From NCBI GenBank assembly GCA_965652545.1, contig CBFGWV010000022.1:1-35466 (forward strand): a stretch of DNA of 35,466 nucleotides, in the 5' to 3' direction. This document shows positions 1 through 7,674 of the stretch, piece by piece. This stretch comes from CBFGWV01 sp965652545 (GTDB lineage Bacteria > Pseudomonadota > Gammaproteobacteria > Competibacterales > Competibacteraceae). Position 1 is the first letter of the stretch. Each line of letters begins with the position of its first letter. The translations under genes were made by a program, and so were the position numbers. Below the pieces are notes generated by a model that was not told the origin of the DNA, did not search any database, and worked only from the letters and a program-made list of their open reading frames with translations.

Positions 1-3000
1 ATCACCGCTCGTCGCCAGGAGTTCACGAAGGTCAGCTTCAGCGATACCGCCGTCCTCCTCTTCCGCAGCCAAGTAGGCGAACAGCGTGTCGGGCTCCACG
101 TCACGATAGTCGGCCAGCGCTTCCACCAGTGGCAGGTGCGAGTGTCCAATGTGCCCGCCGCCATCGTTGCGCCCTTCTGCCAATAGCGCAGCCCGTTCGG
201 GACTGATGGCGCGCTCCTGACCATTGGGTGCGGTAATGGTCAGGTTCTCCAGATAAGTCTGCATGTGCGGTTCGTAATACGTGCGTTCCCGGTGTTCGTT
301 GATGCCGTATTCCGCAGCCGCTGTCAGAGCGATGGCCCCCCAGCCAAGCGGTGTCGCCATGGCTGGAATACGCGCGGCAGTGGCGGCCGGCACCAACGCG
401 CGCGCACCACCGGCGGTGATGAGTCCAAAGCCCCCAGCCGCCCCGGTGTATACCGAGCCCATCTGCCAGTCGCCCTCGGCGAACTCATACCCGGCGCTGA
501 CGCCGAATGCCAACGCGCTGGCGCCTGCAAGTCCGACGCCCGAGGCATTCAATACCGGACCTGGCCTGAACGGCGCACCGACGCCGTTACGCAATGCATG
601 TGAGCCGAGCTGCCAGCCATAAGCGGCATCGTAGGCCATGGACCCGGCGAATACGCCGGCATAGATCCCGCCCTCGACGGTGGCTCGGCCATCCTCACCG
701 ATGTTGCCGCCAAAGTGCACCAGTCCTTCGGTATTGAGTGCGAATGTAGCTGCCGTCGTCGGCAGTCCAGTGAAGACATTGCCTTGCAGTCCGGACACCG
801 GCGGTGTACGCCCAGTGTCCGGGAGAGAACCGGTCGAGGGCAGTGTCGCATCCGTGGCCAACGGGTTAGCCGGCAGCGCTCTGCTGATCTGCGTCTGCCC
901 GCCAAGAGACAGGCTGATTGGAGGCGCGGGAATCGCACGCTGGCTGAGAAATACCGTAAACCCGGCACCCGCGCGATTCTGCCAACCGGTGTAGATGTCA
1001 GGGCGCTCCTCGGCCAACGCCTGGCTTTCCCCGGACACCGTACCCAACAGCAATAGAGCTTCGTCTGCATCGTCACTGAGCGACGCCACGGCCTCGTCGC
1101 GCGGCATCTCGATCAAAGTATCGAAGCGATCAGTGACCGCGTCATCCACGCTCTCGAATCCGGCACCGGCATCGCTCAACTCCTGATAAGTGTCCAGAGC
1201 ATCGTTCAACGCCGTATCGCGCTCTTCAGCCGGCGCGTCGTTGAATGCCTCGTGCAGGGCCTGGCGCATTTTCTGCGTATGGCGCATTTCCACGATGCCG
1301 AGCACGCCGGTATCCGCATCGTCCTGTGGGTCGCCGAAGAGGGTGCTGGCCAGCGCGTCTTTGGCCTCGGTCATGCGACCGTCGCTGTAGAAGTCGTCAT
1401 CCACATAGCTGAAGCTGCCCTCCAGCACATTGTGAGTGTAGGTCGCACCCTCGGTCAGGCGGTCGAACCGCTCAACCCGTTCTGCGTTGTCCGCATCGTT
1501 CTCCTGGGCATCGCTGAGGGCCGCCGTGGCCTGGTTGCGGCTCTCCTCGCTGGCCAACCCCTCGGCCTGCTCGTCCACCAGCATCGGGTCCCCCAGAACG
1601 ACGGCGGCGTAGTCCTCCTGGGCCTCGGCAAGGTTGCCATTGAGCAGGGATGTACCGGCTGCGATGCTGTCGTAGATGAGCCGATGCGACTCTGGATCGC
1701 CGGCATATTGACCGGCCAGACCAACGGCCAAGGCGGCGCCACCGCCCTCGGCGATGCTCTCCTGAATGAGGCCGAGAAAAGCGTGCCCCGCGGGGTTCGC
1801 CCCATCGAAACCATCGAAGGGCAGATCGGCCTGGCCGAATAGATCCACGACCCGATCGACGCCCGGTCCACTGCCGTCGGGCCCGCCGGCACGGCTGACC
1901 ACCGTGCTGAGGTCGCTGAACAAAGCCAGCGCCTCGTCGCTGAATTCGGTGCTGACATCGTTGTCCAGGATGAAATCCGGGTCTTCGAATTGGCTGACGA
2001 TCTGCCCGATTACGCTGTCGTCCCCCTCGCTCAACTCGTACAGCAGCATATTGACCCGGGAACCGTCCATGCCCTCGGTGATCTCCGATAGCGTCTGCGC
2101 AGCCGCCGCCTGGCCGCCGCTCTCGAATGCCGACTCGACCTGCTCGGTGTAGTGCAGTACGGTCGCCTCGCGATGGGCAGCGTCCAGTGCGCTCGTGAAG
2201 CCCTCTACCGGCTGGCCCGTGCTGGCATTGTGCGGCCCATAGAACTGCAATGCGGCGATCAGATCGACCGTCGCCATGTCCGCGGCCTCGGTACCCGGGC
2301 CGTAGGTTTCTTCGATTTCGGCAATCCGCTCGGCCAGATTGTCTTCGAACTCGGACCAGGCGCCGGGATGGTCCAGTCCGCTCTCGAACGCCTTGTCTAT
2401 CGCCTCTCCCAGGCCGTTGGTCGCGAGCAGGGTTTCGGCCTCCTCTTCGATGACCTCCCTGTGCGCATCGATCAACTCGGCCAAGCCCTCGGTCGGGGAG
2501 AGCATAGCGGTGAGATCGTCCTCGACGCCGGTCAGCGCCGTATCCAGACGGCCTTCGTCATAGCCGTTGCCGCGGGCGCCGCTCATGAGCTCCTGATTGA
2601 CCAAGAGCTCCACCTCGAGCCGGTCTTCGTCGGACAGCGCACTCAATGACGACACGTCGCCGGTCAACGAGTCCAACGCGCGCAGACGCTCCAGGCGCTC
2701 CTCACTGAGGAAGACGACGGAAAAGCCCTCTTCGCCCTGCGGCACGCCGTCCGGGTCAAAGCGAAGGCTCGGATTGGTCAGCAGCAGATCCTCCTCGCTG
2801 ACGTTCCCACCGGCGGCCATATCGGTCAGGTTGTCCGCGCGCCCGGTATAGGGATTGTCGTCGGTCGGGGCGTACTCATACCGCCCGCCTGGCGCATCGT
2901 CGGCCGGGTTGGCCGGCGCATCGGGATTCAGCGGGTGGGGCGAGGGATCGTCGGGAGCAAGAACGCTGTTGTAACCGGTACGTTCCTCCAGAGGCTTGTC

Positions 3001-3159
3001 CTGTTCGCCGTTTGTGGCATCGAGCAGCGGATTGACCACGCTGTCTTCGCGCTCTTCGTTCTCGACTCTCCGCCAACTGGCCTCCTCGTCACGGGAGCTT
3101 GGCCGGGTGGCGTCATCGTCTTGATTCCGGTCCAGAGCGGATACCCGAAAAATCCCCAT
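1..3159 (-). CDS. Large acidic protein of unknown function (C-terminus cut by window edge)
   Basis: I read this frame by hand from the ATG at 3159 to base 1: 1,053 codons with no stop, so the gene continues beyond the left edge. An AGGAA stretch about 7 bases before the ATG supports the start. I do not recognise the family. The first ~130 residues are rich in Asp, Glu, Pro and Asn and look disordered. Residues ~150-720 are mainly helical, acidic and Ala/Leu-rich. After a Pro/Thr-rich linker (~760-800), the region ~820-955 is rich in Gly and Ala with several hydrophobic stretches and no obvious polar catalytic motif. The visible C-terminal part becomes charged again and includes a Gly/His-rich GGGHIGHSH stretch. 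There is no N-terminal signal peptide. The layout (soluble helical body, hydrophobic Gly-rich segment, then a distinct tail) resembles secreted effectors or polymorphic toxins, but this is only inference. Codon usage matches the GC-rich chromosome. Confidence 0.85.
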   Translation of the reverse strand, partial: MGIFRVSALDRNQDDDATRPSSRDEEASWRRVENEEREDSVVNPLLDATNGEQDKPLEERTGYNSVLAPDDPSPHPLNPDAPANPADDAPGGRYEYAPTDDNPYTGRADNLTDMAAGGNVSEEDLLLTNPSLRFDPDGVPQGEEGFSVVFLSEERLERLRALDSLTGDVSSLSALSDEDRLEVELLVNQELMSGARGNGYDEGRLDTALTGVEDDLTAMLSPTEGLAELIDAHREVIEEEAETLLATNGLGEAIDKAFESGLDHPGAWSEFEDNLAERIAEIEETYGPGTEAADMATVDLIAALQFYGPHNASTGQPVEGFTSALDAAHREATVLHYTEQVESAFESGGQAAAAQTLSEITEGMDGSRVNMLLYELSEGDDSVIGQIVSQFEDPDFILDNDVSTEFSDEALALFSDLSTVVSRAGGPDGSGPGVDRVVDLFGQADLPFDGFDGANPAGHAFLGLIQESIAEGGGAALAVGLAGQYAGDPESHRLIYDSIAAGTSLLNGNLAEAQEDYAAVVLGDPMLVDEQAEGLASEESRNQATAALSDAQENDADNAERVERFDRLTEGATYTHNVLEGSFSYVDDDFYSDGRMTEAKDALASTLFGDPQDDADTGVLGIVEMRHTQKMRQALHEAFNDAPAEERDTALNDALDTYQELSDAGAGFESVDDAVTDRFDTLIEMPRDEAVASLSDDADEALLLLGTVSGESQALAEERPDIYTGWQNRAGAGFTVFLSQRAIPAPPISLSLGGQTQISRALPANPLATDATLPSTGSLPDTGRTPPVSGLQGNVFTGLPTTAATFALNTEGLVHFGGNIGEDGRATVEGGIYAGVFAGSMAYDAAYGWQLGSHALRNGVGAPFRPGPVLNASGVGLAGASALAFGVSAGYEFAEGDWQMGSVYTGAAGGFGLITAGGARALVPAATAARIPAMATPLGWGAIALTAAAEYGINEHRERTYYEPHMQTYLENLTITAPNGQERAISPERAALLAEGRNDGGGHIGHSHLPLVEALADYRDVEPDTLFAYLAAEEEDGGIAEADLRELLATSGD

Positions 3160-3496
3160 TAGCGTTTCCTCTGACCCGACAAAAAATGCTCATACCGCGG
3201 CAAACCTAGCCCCGCACCGGACACTCGCACCTCTACCTTCGGACAGAATTAGTCGCTAACAACAAAATTTATGTCGTTTTCTGAAAATTCATCACCATGA
3301 ATTCAATAACTAGAAATAACGATAATCACCTATAAATTGCATTATTATTTAATATGCCTGCTTGTTAACTACTACAATAAATCCATAATGAGTTATATAA
3401 AAGTTGCATCAAGCAGCTGGCACCCATGGCAAATGTGAGGGGGCCGGCGAGCTCAGACTTTTGGCAGAGAAGCAGGTCTGGAACGCGGTAGAGGCG
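3160..3496. other. AT-rich intergenic region
   Basis: No coding frame is convincing here. The stretch of about 3240-3420 is strikingly A+T rich compared with the GC-rich genes on both sides, and is probably the regulatory region of the large minus-strand gene. No terminator hairpin for the racemase gene was seen. The AT-richness could also attract H-NS-like silencers (inference). Confidence 0.6.
3349..3377 (-). promoter_or_regulatory. Candidate sigma-70 promoter of the large minus-strand gene
   Basis: On the minus strand TTGTAG (3377-3372) and TATTAA (3354-3349) are separated by 17 bases, close to the sigma-70 consensus. The leader to the ATG at 3159 would be about 180 bases. In such AT-rich DNA chance matches are common, so this is tentative. 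Confidence 0.3.
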
Positions 3497-4156
3497 TCAA
3501 TCCCGCCGCTGTGACAGCAACATCAACGCAGCCCGCACACCGGTGACTGGGCTGCTCAGTACAGGTACCCTGGCGTGGTCCATCAACGCTGCGGCCGGCG
3601 CCATCGAAGCCTGCGCCAGCACGATACAGGCTGCACTGGATGCCGCCGCCTCGATGGCACCAGCGATGATCCGGTGATACGCGGCGTACTCACCCGCCTG
3701 ATACGCAGCCCACGCCGCCGGCACCAAGCGCGCATCGAGCGCAAGCGCCGCACCGGCCCGGTCGGCTTCCTCCCGGATCAATGCAGTGGTGGGGACAAGG
3801 GTGCTGGCGAGGGCGGCCAGTACGACCACCGGCCCGCCGCTCTGCACAGCCAGCCGCGCCATCGGCCGATCGATGCGCAGAGCGTGATAGCGCCCCTCGC
3901 AAGCGACGGATTCGGCCATGGCGCCAATGGTCGAGCAGGTGCAGACCACCACCGGCGCTCCGCCGGCGGCGCACTCGTGCATCGCCTTGTGTACGTCGGC
4001 CGGCAATGACTCCGCCCCCCCTTGTTGGGCACAGGCGAGCAGATCCGGAGCAATCTTGTGGCTGACGCGGATCGACGGCGCCAAGCGTTCGACCAGCGAC
4101 TGAAACGTCTCGACGTGGGTGCCAGCGGTATGAAGGAAGGCCAGATCATCGGTCAT
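3497..4156 (-). CDS. Asp/Glu racemase superfamily protein
   Basis: 219 aa, the usual size for the aspartate/glutamate/hydantoin racemase superfamily, which moves a proton at an alpha carbon using two cysteines on opposite faces of a two-lobed fold. The first lobe has the expected catalytic motif CTCSTIG (residues ~73-79). The second-lobe site, normally a GCT-type cysteine, reads LAQAS here; only a slightly earlier Cys (in CIVLAQ) is present. It may therefore be a one-cysteine family member, such as an isomerase or decarboxylase of arylmalonate-decarboxylase type, rather than a classical racemase. The ATG at 4156 is preceded by AAGGA at about 10 bases. It is transcribed away from recD; the two starts lie about 115 bp apart. 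Substrate unknown. Confidence 0.75.
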   Translation of the reverse strand: MTDDLAFLHTAGTHVETFQSLVERLAPSIRVSHKIAPDLLACAQQGGAESLPADVHKAMHECAAGGAPVVVCTCSTIGAMAESVACEGRYHALRIDRPMARLAVQSGGPVVVLAALASTLVPTTALIREEADRAGAALALDARLVPAAWAAYQAGEYAAYHRIIAGAIEAAASSAACIVLAQASMAPAAALMDHARVPVLSSPVTGVRAALMLLSQRRD

Positions 4157-4271
4157 GGAGACATCGTCCTTGGAAAGGCCACGCAGGGGTTTAGACTGGA
4201 CAGCATGCGCGATGCCTGCGTTTCATGCGTACATCCCGCCATACGCTATCTTCCGACGCGACGACGATGAC

Positions 4272-6107
4272 ATGACCGACCCCCAGTGGGAAACCGCCGC
4301 CGCCTTTCTCCATCCATTGGATAAGCACCTGAGCGAAACGCTCACCGCGCTTGCCGGTACCGACGACACCCGCGTAAAACTTGCGATCGGTCTACTCAGC
4401 CATCGCACCGGCGAAGGCCATGTGTGCATCGACTTGGCGGCGGAAGCCGAAAGCCAACCCTGGCCGGGTGTCCGCACACCACCGCTGGCGGCCTGGCGCA
4501 CCGCCTTGCAGACCTCCGGCCTCACCGCACCCGCCCTACCGGCCGCCGTACCCCTGGTGCTGGATGCACAGGACCGCCTCTACCTTGCCCGCTACTGGCA
4601 CTACGAGCGCCGCATTGCCGATGCACTGTCGGCGCGCCTGGACACCGCCACCAACGTCGATGGCGCTGCGCTCGCCGGATTGCTCGACCGGTTCTTCCCA
4701 CCGTCAACCTCCGCCGTCCCCGACTGGCAGCGCACCGCCGCCGCACAGGCCGCGCTGCGCCGCTTCACCGTCATCGCCGGTGGACCGGGCACCGGCAAAA
4801 CCACCACCGTCGCCCGCCTGCTGGCCATCCTGCTGGAGCTCGACGGCAACGGGCTGCGCGTCGGCCTTGCCGCACCCACGGGCAAGGCCGCCGCTCGGCT
4901 TGCCGAATCACTGCGCACCGCCGCCGGCCGCCTGGGCGAGTCCGCCGCGGCGATCACCGCCATGGCGGCCGAGGCCTGCACCATCCATCGCCTGCTCGGC
5001 TGGCACCCGCCCACCGGCGGCTTCCGTCACGATGCCCGCAACCCACTCGCCCTGGATCGGCTCATCGTCGACGAAGCCTCAATGGTCGATCTGCCCTTGA
5101 TGGCAAAACTGCTCGACGCCCTACCACCGACCGCAGCCCTGATCCTACTCGGCGACGCCGACCAGTTGGCTTCCGTCGAAGCCGGCAGCGTACTGGGCGA
5201 CCTGTGCTACCGCGGACAACCCATCCGCTACAGCGACGCACTGACCGCGACATTGTCTGAACTACGCTGCCCGTCACCCGACCCAGACCGTGCAGAGGCC
5301 GTCACCAGCCCCCTGGCCGACGCTCTGGTCTTCCTCTCGCACAGCCATCGCTTCGCCGGCGACCGCGGTATCGGCGCCCTCGCCCGCGCCGTCAACGACG
5401 GTGACGGCCCCAAAGCCCTCGCCATCTGCGCCGACCCCAGCGCCGAAGAAGCCACACTGCGCCCCATGCCGATCACCGCCCTCGCCACCGCCGTAGCGGC
5501 TACCGTCGTACCGGCCTACCGGGCCGTCTTCCAGGCCGGCACCCCGGACGACGCCCTCACCGCGCTCGATGGCTTCCGGCTCCTGTGCGCACTGCGCGAA
5601 GGCCCCTTCGGCATCGAGGGGCTCAATCGCCAAGCCGAATCCGCCCTGCGCCACGCTGGCCTGATCCGCCCCGGCGAGCGCTTCTACCACGGGCGCCCCA
5701 TTCTCATCACCCGCAACGACTACGGCCTCAAACTCTACAACGGCGACGTCGGCGTGCTGTTCAACACCGAGGAGGGTCTGTACGCCTGGTTCCGCAGCAG
5801 CGAAGGCACCCTGCGCCGACTCCCCCCCGCACGGCTACCCGCGCACGAAACCGTCTACGCCATGACCGTGCACAAGGCCCAAGGCTCGGAATTCGACCAC
5901 TGCGTCCTGGTACTGCCCGACCAGCCCGCCCCCGTCGTTACCCGTGAACTGGTCTACACCGGCATCACCCGCGCACGCCATATCGTGGACGTATGGTGCG
6001 TACCGCACATGCTGGGCGAGCACATCCGCCGACGTGTGCAGCGGGCGTCAGGGTTGGTGTCAGCGATCGAAGGGGGCGGAGGGGTCGCGGATGGGTTGGC
6101 GCGTTGA
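4272..6107 (+). CDS. recD: RecD, exonuclease V alpha subunit (5'-3' helicase of RecBCD)
   Basis: 611 aa from the ATG at 4272, matching the ~608 aa of E. coli RecD. The frame is open further upstream, but an earlier start would run into the divergent racemase gene and adds a segment without family resemblance. SF1 helicase motifs are in order: Walker A GGPGTGKTT (~170-178), APTGKAA (~201-207), Walker B DEASM (~267-271), LLGDADQL (~292-299), SHRF, and at the C-terminal end VHKAQGSEFD (~533-542) and TGITRAR (~563-569). RecD is the fast 5'-3' motor of RecBCD in double-strand break repair and in degradation of foreign DNA. recB and recC, usually directly upstream, are not adjacent here, so recD is transcribed separately from them in this genome. 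Confidence 0.95.
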   Translation: MTDPQWETAAAFLHPLDKHLSETLTALAGTDDTRVKLAIGLLSHRTGEGHVCIDLAAEAESQPWPGVRTPPLAAWRTALQTSGLTAPALPAAVPLVLDAQDRLYLARYWHYERRIADALSARLDTATNVDGAALAGLLDRFFPPSTSAVPDWQRTAAAQAALRRFTVIAGGPGTGKTTTVARLLAILLELDGNGLRVGLAAPTGKAAARLAESLRTAAGRLGESAAAITAMAAEACTIHRLLGWHPPTGGFRHDARNPLALDRLIVDEASMVDLPLMAKLLDALPPTAALILLGDADQLASVEAGSVLGDLCYRGQPIRYSDALTATLSELRCPSPDPDRAEAVTSPLADALVFLSHSHRFAGDRGIGALARAVNDGDGPKALAICADPSAEEATLRPMPITALATAVAATVVPAYRAVFQAGTPDDALTALDGFRLLCALREGPFGIEGLNRQAESALRHAGLIRPGERFYHGRPILITRNDYGLKLYNGDVGVLFNTEEGLYAWFRSSEGTLRRLPPARLPAHETVYAMTVHKAQGSEFDHCVLVLPDQPAPVVTRELVYTGITRARHIVDVWCVPHMLGEHIRRRVQRASGLVSAIEGGGGVADGLAR

Positions 6108-6129
6108 CGGAGGGCGGTGGCGTATCGGG

Positions 6130-6156
6130 CCATCGCGCACAGGGGTGCGCTCCTAC
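6130..6156. repeat. REP-like short palindrome after recD
   Basis: GCGCAC (6135-6140) pairs with GTGCGC (6145-6150), followed by TCCTAC. The 'hairpin + GCTCCTAC' style resembles dispersed REP-type elements common between genes in gammaproteobacteria. It may also act as a weak transcript end for recD. Family membership is inferred from appearance only. Confidence 0.35.
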
Positions 6157-6282
6157 GGGTGCCCGGGCTCGATAGTAGAGGCTCGTCAGTAGAACAGCAC
6201 GACCGTGGAGGTCTGGGGCAGGCGTCATCCGCACACTCACACGAACCTGCTCATTGCGCATCCGAAGACACCACCAAAGCGA

Positions 6283-6397
6283 GCCTTCCCGGGTGGGGAG
6301 GGTGTGGTCGGACCGTTGGCCGCAGGGATGCGGCCATCGAGCCCACACGGACGTGTTCACGGCGAGTCCGACCACACCCTGCCCCACCCGGGAAGGC
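6283..6397. repeat. Long inverted repeat (30/31-bp arms) between recD and the R-body locus
   Basis: The left arm 6283-6312 and the right arm 6367-6397 are reverse complements except for one extra base in the right arm. The ~54-bp centre contains its own small hairpin (GGCCGCA...TGCGGCC). The repeat lies between the convergent ends of recD and the reb genes, where it could end both transcripts. There is no T-tract, so it is not a standard intrinsic terminator; a non-autonomous mobile repeat or folded RNA element is equally possible. The rest of 6108-6457 holds no gene. Confidence 0.75.
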
Positions 6398-6457
6398 GGG
6401 TTACCGGCACGAGAACCTCAGGGGGAATGCGAGCTACCAGCCCCCGGAGACGCCGGT

Positions 6458-6631
6458 TCAGCTGACCTCCGGGTCCTGCTCATCCGATGCACCGTCGGCC
6501 ATGCCTTGTTCCGCCAGCCGCATGGCCTCTTCAGCGGCCTGCGCCGCGGCCCGTACCGCGTCGGCTTGATCGTCAGCACCGGCCGCCGCTGAGTCGGTGT
6601 CCCGCGTGTCCTCGGTCTTCGACTTGGCCAT
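6458..6631 (-). CDS. Small Ala-rich acidic protein, last gene of the R-body locus
   Basis: 57 aa, read from the ATG at 6631 to the TGA at 6458. The start lies 7 bases after the stop of the preceding RebB-like gene, and a GGGG/GGGCGG purine-rich stretch is available for ribosome binding. The product starts MAKSKTEDTRD, is highly charged, and has an Ala/Glu-rich helix (DAVRAAAQAAEEAMRLAEQG) in the middle, with no signal peptide or hydrophobic segment. I do not recognise a domain. Position, strand and spacing make it the fourth gene of the reb-type operon; it may be an accessory or assembly component as the non-RebB-domain genes of other R-body loci are thought to be (inference). Confidence 0.65.
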   Translation of the reverse strand: MAKSKTEDTRDTDSAAAGADDQADAVRAAAQAAEEAMRLAEQGMADGASDEQDPEVS

Positions 6632-6638
6632 GACCGCC

Positions 6639-7010
6639 CTACCCCTTGGTACTGTTATCGGCCGCGGCGGGAAGACTGTCCAGCAAGGCCTTCAACTCCG
6701 CCAGCGTCTGCGACACATCGCGGCTGCGGTTGATCTCATCGAGCACCTTCACCGCCTCCGCCAAACGCCCCAGCTCCTCCGCATCCGCCTCCAGCACCGC
6801 CTTGCTCACCGCCGCGGTGATCGCATTGTTAAGCGTATAGCGCTGCTGCTGCTGGGCCACGGCATCCTGCATCGCCAGCGTCACCGAATGCACCAGAATG
6901 CGATACCCCAGCGCCTTCAGCTCCGTCTCCGACGCCCCCAGCACAGCCGCCTGCGCCTCAGCCACCGCATCGGTGACCTGATCATTGATGCTCGTCTGTG
7001 GCTCGCTCAT
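6639..7010 (-). CDS. RebB-like protein with C-terminal extension
   Basis: 123 aa from the ATG at 7010, which lies 7 bases after the stop of the upstream gene; the frame extends further upstream but would overlap that gene. Residues 1-~70 follow the RebB pattern: an N-terminal 'INDQVTDAV' element, a middle helix, a QQQQ stretch before an Ala-rich 'AITAAVSKAVL' helix. Residues ~75-123 are an added charged helical tail absent from its two neighbours. RebB-family proteins are the building blocks of refractile bodies (R-bodies), coiled protein ribbons that unroll on a pH change, known from Caedibacter and some proteobacteria. The sequence is more diverged than the two preceding copies, so it may cap or nucleate the ribbon (inference). 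Confidence 0.75.
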   Translation of the reverse strand: MSEPQTSINDQVTDAVAEAQAAVLGASETELKALGYRILVHSVTLAMQDAVAQQQQRYTLNNAITAAVSKAVLEADAEELGRLAEAVKVLDEINRSRDVSQTLAELKALLDSLPAAADNSTKG

Positions 7011-7017
7011 CGCCCGA

Positions 7018-7251
7018 TCACTTCTTCGATGGATCCAGCAACGCATTCACACACTTGGTGGTCACCGCCGTCGCCAGCGTGTGCGCTGTCTGCTGGTTCG
7101 CCACCGCGTTCTGCGCAGCAAGCCCCGCGCACTGCGCGAGAACCTGACTCAACGAGCCCATCGCCTGCGCCGGGGCATTGCCCAGCACAGTGATATTGGC
7201 CTGCGTAATGGCATCGGTAATCTGTCCGTTGACGGGCGTGGGAATGGCCAT
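7018..7251 (-). CDS. RebB-family R-body protein
   Basis: 77 aa from the ATG at 7251, chosen because AAGGAA lies at a normal distance and the N-terminus then aligns with the neighbouring copy. It begins with a near-identical block (PTPVNGQITDAITQAN) to the gene at 7295-7525 and keeps the APAQAMG motif and the helix ending in Q-rich residues, then diverges at the C-terminus. This is the RebB ('killing trait') family fold of two to three amphipathic helices. The two copies are tandem duplicates. It is probably co-transcribed with the genes on both sides. Confidence 0.88.
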   Translation of the reverse strand: MAIPTPVNGQITDAITQANITVLGNAPAQAMGSLSQVLAQCAGLAAQNAVANQQTAHTLATAVTTKCVNALLDPSKK

Positions 7252-7294
7252 GTGCGGATTCCTTGTCGTAATGGGTAATGTGTTGGGTCGAAAC

Positions 7295-7525
7295 TTACTT
7301 CTGAGTGCCCAACAGGGCACTGACGCTGGCGCTGAGCACGGCCTCGGCCACGGTGTAGCCCTGTTGCTGGGCGCTGACCGCATTCTGGGCCGACTGGCCG
7401 GCCGCCTGCGCGCACGCCTGGTAAAGATTGCCCATCGCCAGCGCAGGGGCAGTACCCACCACACTGAGATTGGCCTGCGTAATGGCATCGGTGATCTGCC
7501 CGTTGACAGGCGTCGGATCGGCCAT
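7295..7525 (-). CDS. RebB-family R-body protein, first gene of the locus
   Basis: 76 aa; the ATG at 7525 is preceded by a strong AAGGAGA ribosome site. The sequence has the family signature: VNGQITDAITQANLSVVG at the N-terminus, APALAMGNLYQ in the middle, then an Ala/Gln-rich helix (AVSAQQQGYTVAEAVL). RebB proteins polymerise into R-bodies, hollow cylinders of rolled ribbon in the cytoplasm that extend like a spring and can break membranes. It leads a four-gene cluster running to 6458. The start codon lies only ~30 bases after a complete intrinsic terminator, so expression either depends on read-through or starts within the leader. Confidence 0.9.
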   Translation of the reverse strand: MADPTPVNGQITDAITQANLSVVGTAPALAMGNLYQACAQAAGQSAQNAVSAQQQGYTVAEAVLSASVSALLGTQK

Positions 7526-7555
7526 GGCAAGTCTCCTTGTCGTATCCCTGGACGG

Positions 7556-7586
7556 AAAAAAGGTCCGGCAGCGGACTGCCGGACCT
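7556..7586 (-). terminator. Intrinsic terminator (or leader attenuator) before the RebB genes
   Basis: A perfect 11-bp stem (7561-7571 with 7576-7586), a 4-base loop, and six T on the minus strand directly after the stem (7561-7556). It ends the dehydrogenase transcript. Because it sits 31 bases before the first RebB start codon it could also gate reb expression. Confidence 0.9.
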
Positions 7587-7632
7587 CATGGAGCGTAGGT
7601 GCCCCCAGGGGGCGATTCAAACCGATGGACGG

Positions 7633-7649
7633 ATTATGTGAATTTCACA
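7633..7649 (-). promoter_or_regulatory. Operator-like palindrome overlapping a possible -10 box
   Basis: TGTGAATTTCACA (7637-7649) is a perfect 6+1+6 palindrome. On the minus strand it overlaps CATAAT (7638-7633), a possible -10 box for the RebB genes. No good -35 box is visible, which would fit an activated promoter. The half-site spacing is too short for a CRP site, so the regulator is unknown. Confidence 0.3.
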
Positions 7650-7674
7650 CACCCATGCGTCGGTCGGTCGTCGA

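Noticed and set aside
7637..7649. CRP-binding site
   Set aside because: The half-sites TGTGA and TCACA are present but separated by 3 bases instead of 6, so it was kept only as an unassigned palindrome.
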